Assembly (NCBI RefSeq): GCF_018736045.1 | Contig: NZ_CP076132.1 | Span: 4,387,501-4,451,500, forward strand | Source of the DNA: Flammeovirga yaeyamensis | Lineage (GTDB): Bacteria > Bacteroidota > Bacteroidia > Cytophagales > Flammeovirgaceae | DNA length: 64,000 bases | Direction of reading: 5' to 3' | Part shown: positions 63,854-64,000 of the stretch, piece after piece | How the letters are laid out: every line of letters starts with the position of its first letter | How positions within the stretch are numbered: the first letter of the stretch is position 1 | Program-made: the position numbers and the translations under genes | The notes under the pieces: model-generated | Seen by the model: only the letters and a program-made list of their open reading frames with translations | What the model was told of the DNA's origin: nothing | Database searches by the model: none

Positions 63854-64000
63854 TTAGAAACTGTATGTGAAACTAATTTTAGCCTCTACACCTCGTTTAT
63901 AAGTTTCAACGACACCAGTTGTACCGTTTGTAAACTCTTGTTCTAAAGTGATATCTGGGTTCAACAAGTTTTTCATTGTTAAGTTCAATCCCATTTTCTC
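63854..64000 (-). CDS. TonB-dependent receptor, C-terminal end (partial)
   Basis: The last 48 codons of a minus-strand gene cut by the window edge: EKMGLNLTMKNLLNPDITLE continuing to RGVEAKISFTYSF and stop. The NLLNPD motif and the terminal YSF are those of the last strands of TonB-dependent receptors. It pairs with the beta-helix lipoprotein 87 nt downstream. Confidence 0.8.
   Translation of the reverse strand, partial: EKMGLNLTMKNLLNPDITLEQEFTNGTTGVVETYKRGVEAKISFTYSF

Overview
The window looks like chromosomal DNA from a marine, polysaccharide-degrading Bacteroidota, most likely a Flammeovirga-like member of the Cytophagales. The sequence signs are low GC, a T9SS C-terminal sorting domain, a SusC-type TonB receptor, many Cys lipoproteins, promoters with TAnnTTTG -7 elements, and an almost complete absence of Shine-Dalgarno sequences. 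The genus assignment is inference.

Layout: 1-3.1 kb holds a B12/radical SAM gene and creD, both behind the same palindrome. 3.2-10.4 kb (minus) holds an L,D-transpeptidase, katG, an AraC regulator and two outer-membrane proteins. 10.5-17.8 kb holds a serine hydrolase, then a minus-strand locus of a TonB receptor, a parallel beta-helix lipoprotein and a MINPP-type phosphatase, which looks like organic-phosphate scavenging. 18.3-21.5 kb is a thiol/quinone stress cassette (peroxiredoxin, MdaB-like reductase, HxlR regulator) plus an AraC regulator and an ABM-fold protein. 21.7-24 kb carries tandem choloylglycine-hydrolase-family amidases. 24.1-31.2 kb is a beta-glucan block: a GH30 enzyme and a 1766-residue GH81-CBM6-PKD-Ig-CBM56 protein exported by T9SS. 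31.4-36.6 kb has a lipoprotein, hisI-folE, an LCIB-type carbonic anhydrase and hipBA.

37-40 kb is an rtcB-prfH ribosome-repair operon. It has its own promoter and a roughly 270-nt leader containing a 10-codon ORF with a near-perfect Shine-Dalgarno sequence, which is rare in this phylum, followed by mutually exclusive hairpins. A downstream gene is split by one in-frame TAG. 40.3-45.1 kb carries GDPD, an esterase, an agmatine-deiminase-family protein and small envelope proteins. 45.1-48.5 kb is a decayed accessory island (broken DUF1016 nuclease, gene fragments, an Apea/HEPN-like protein) next to tRNA-Arg(CCG). 48.6-55 kb has two SH3b-porin paralogues and a NarL-type two-component system. 55-64 kb carries a sulfatase, a small P-loop protein, pepT, fabG, unknown proteins and a second beta-helix lipoprotein/TonB receptor pair cut by the window end.

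A family of degenerate 7-bp tandem arrays and REP-like hairpins is scattered at 18.0, 33.9, 48.4, 50.3-50.8 and 62.1-62.5 kb. One copy forms the 5' coding end of the second porin and makes it a candidate for phase variation. Another forms the tail of folE. With the rtcB-prfH leader, these are the most unusual features here.
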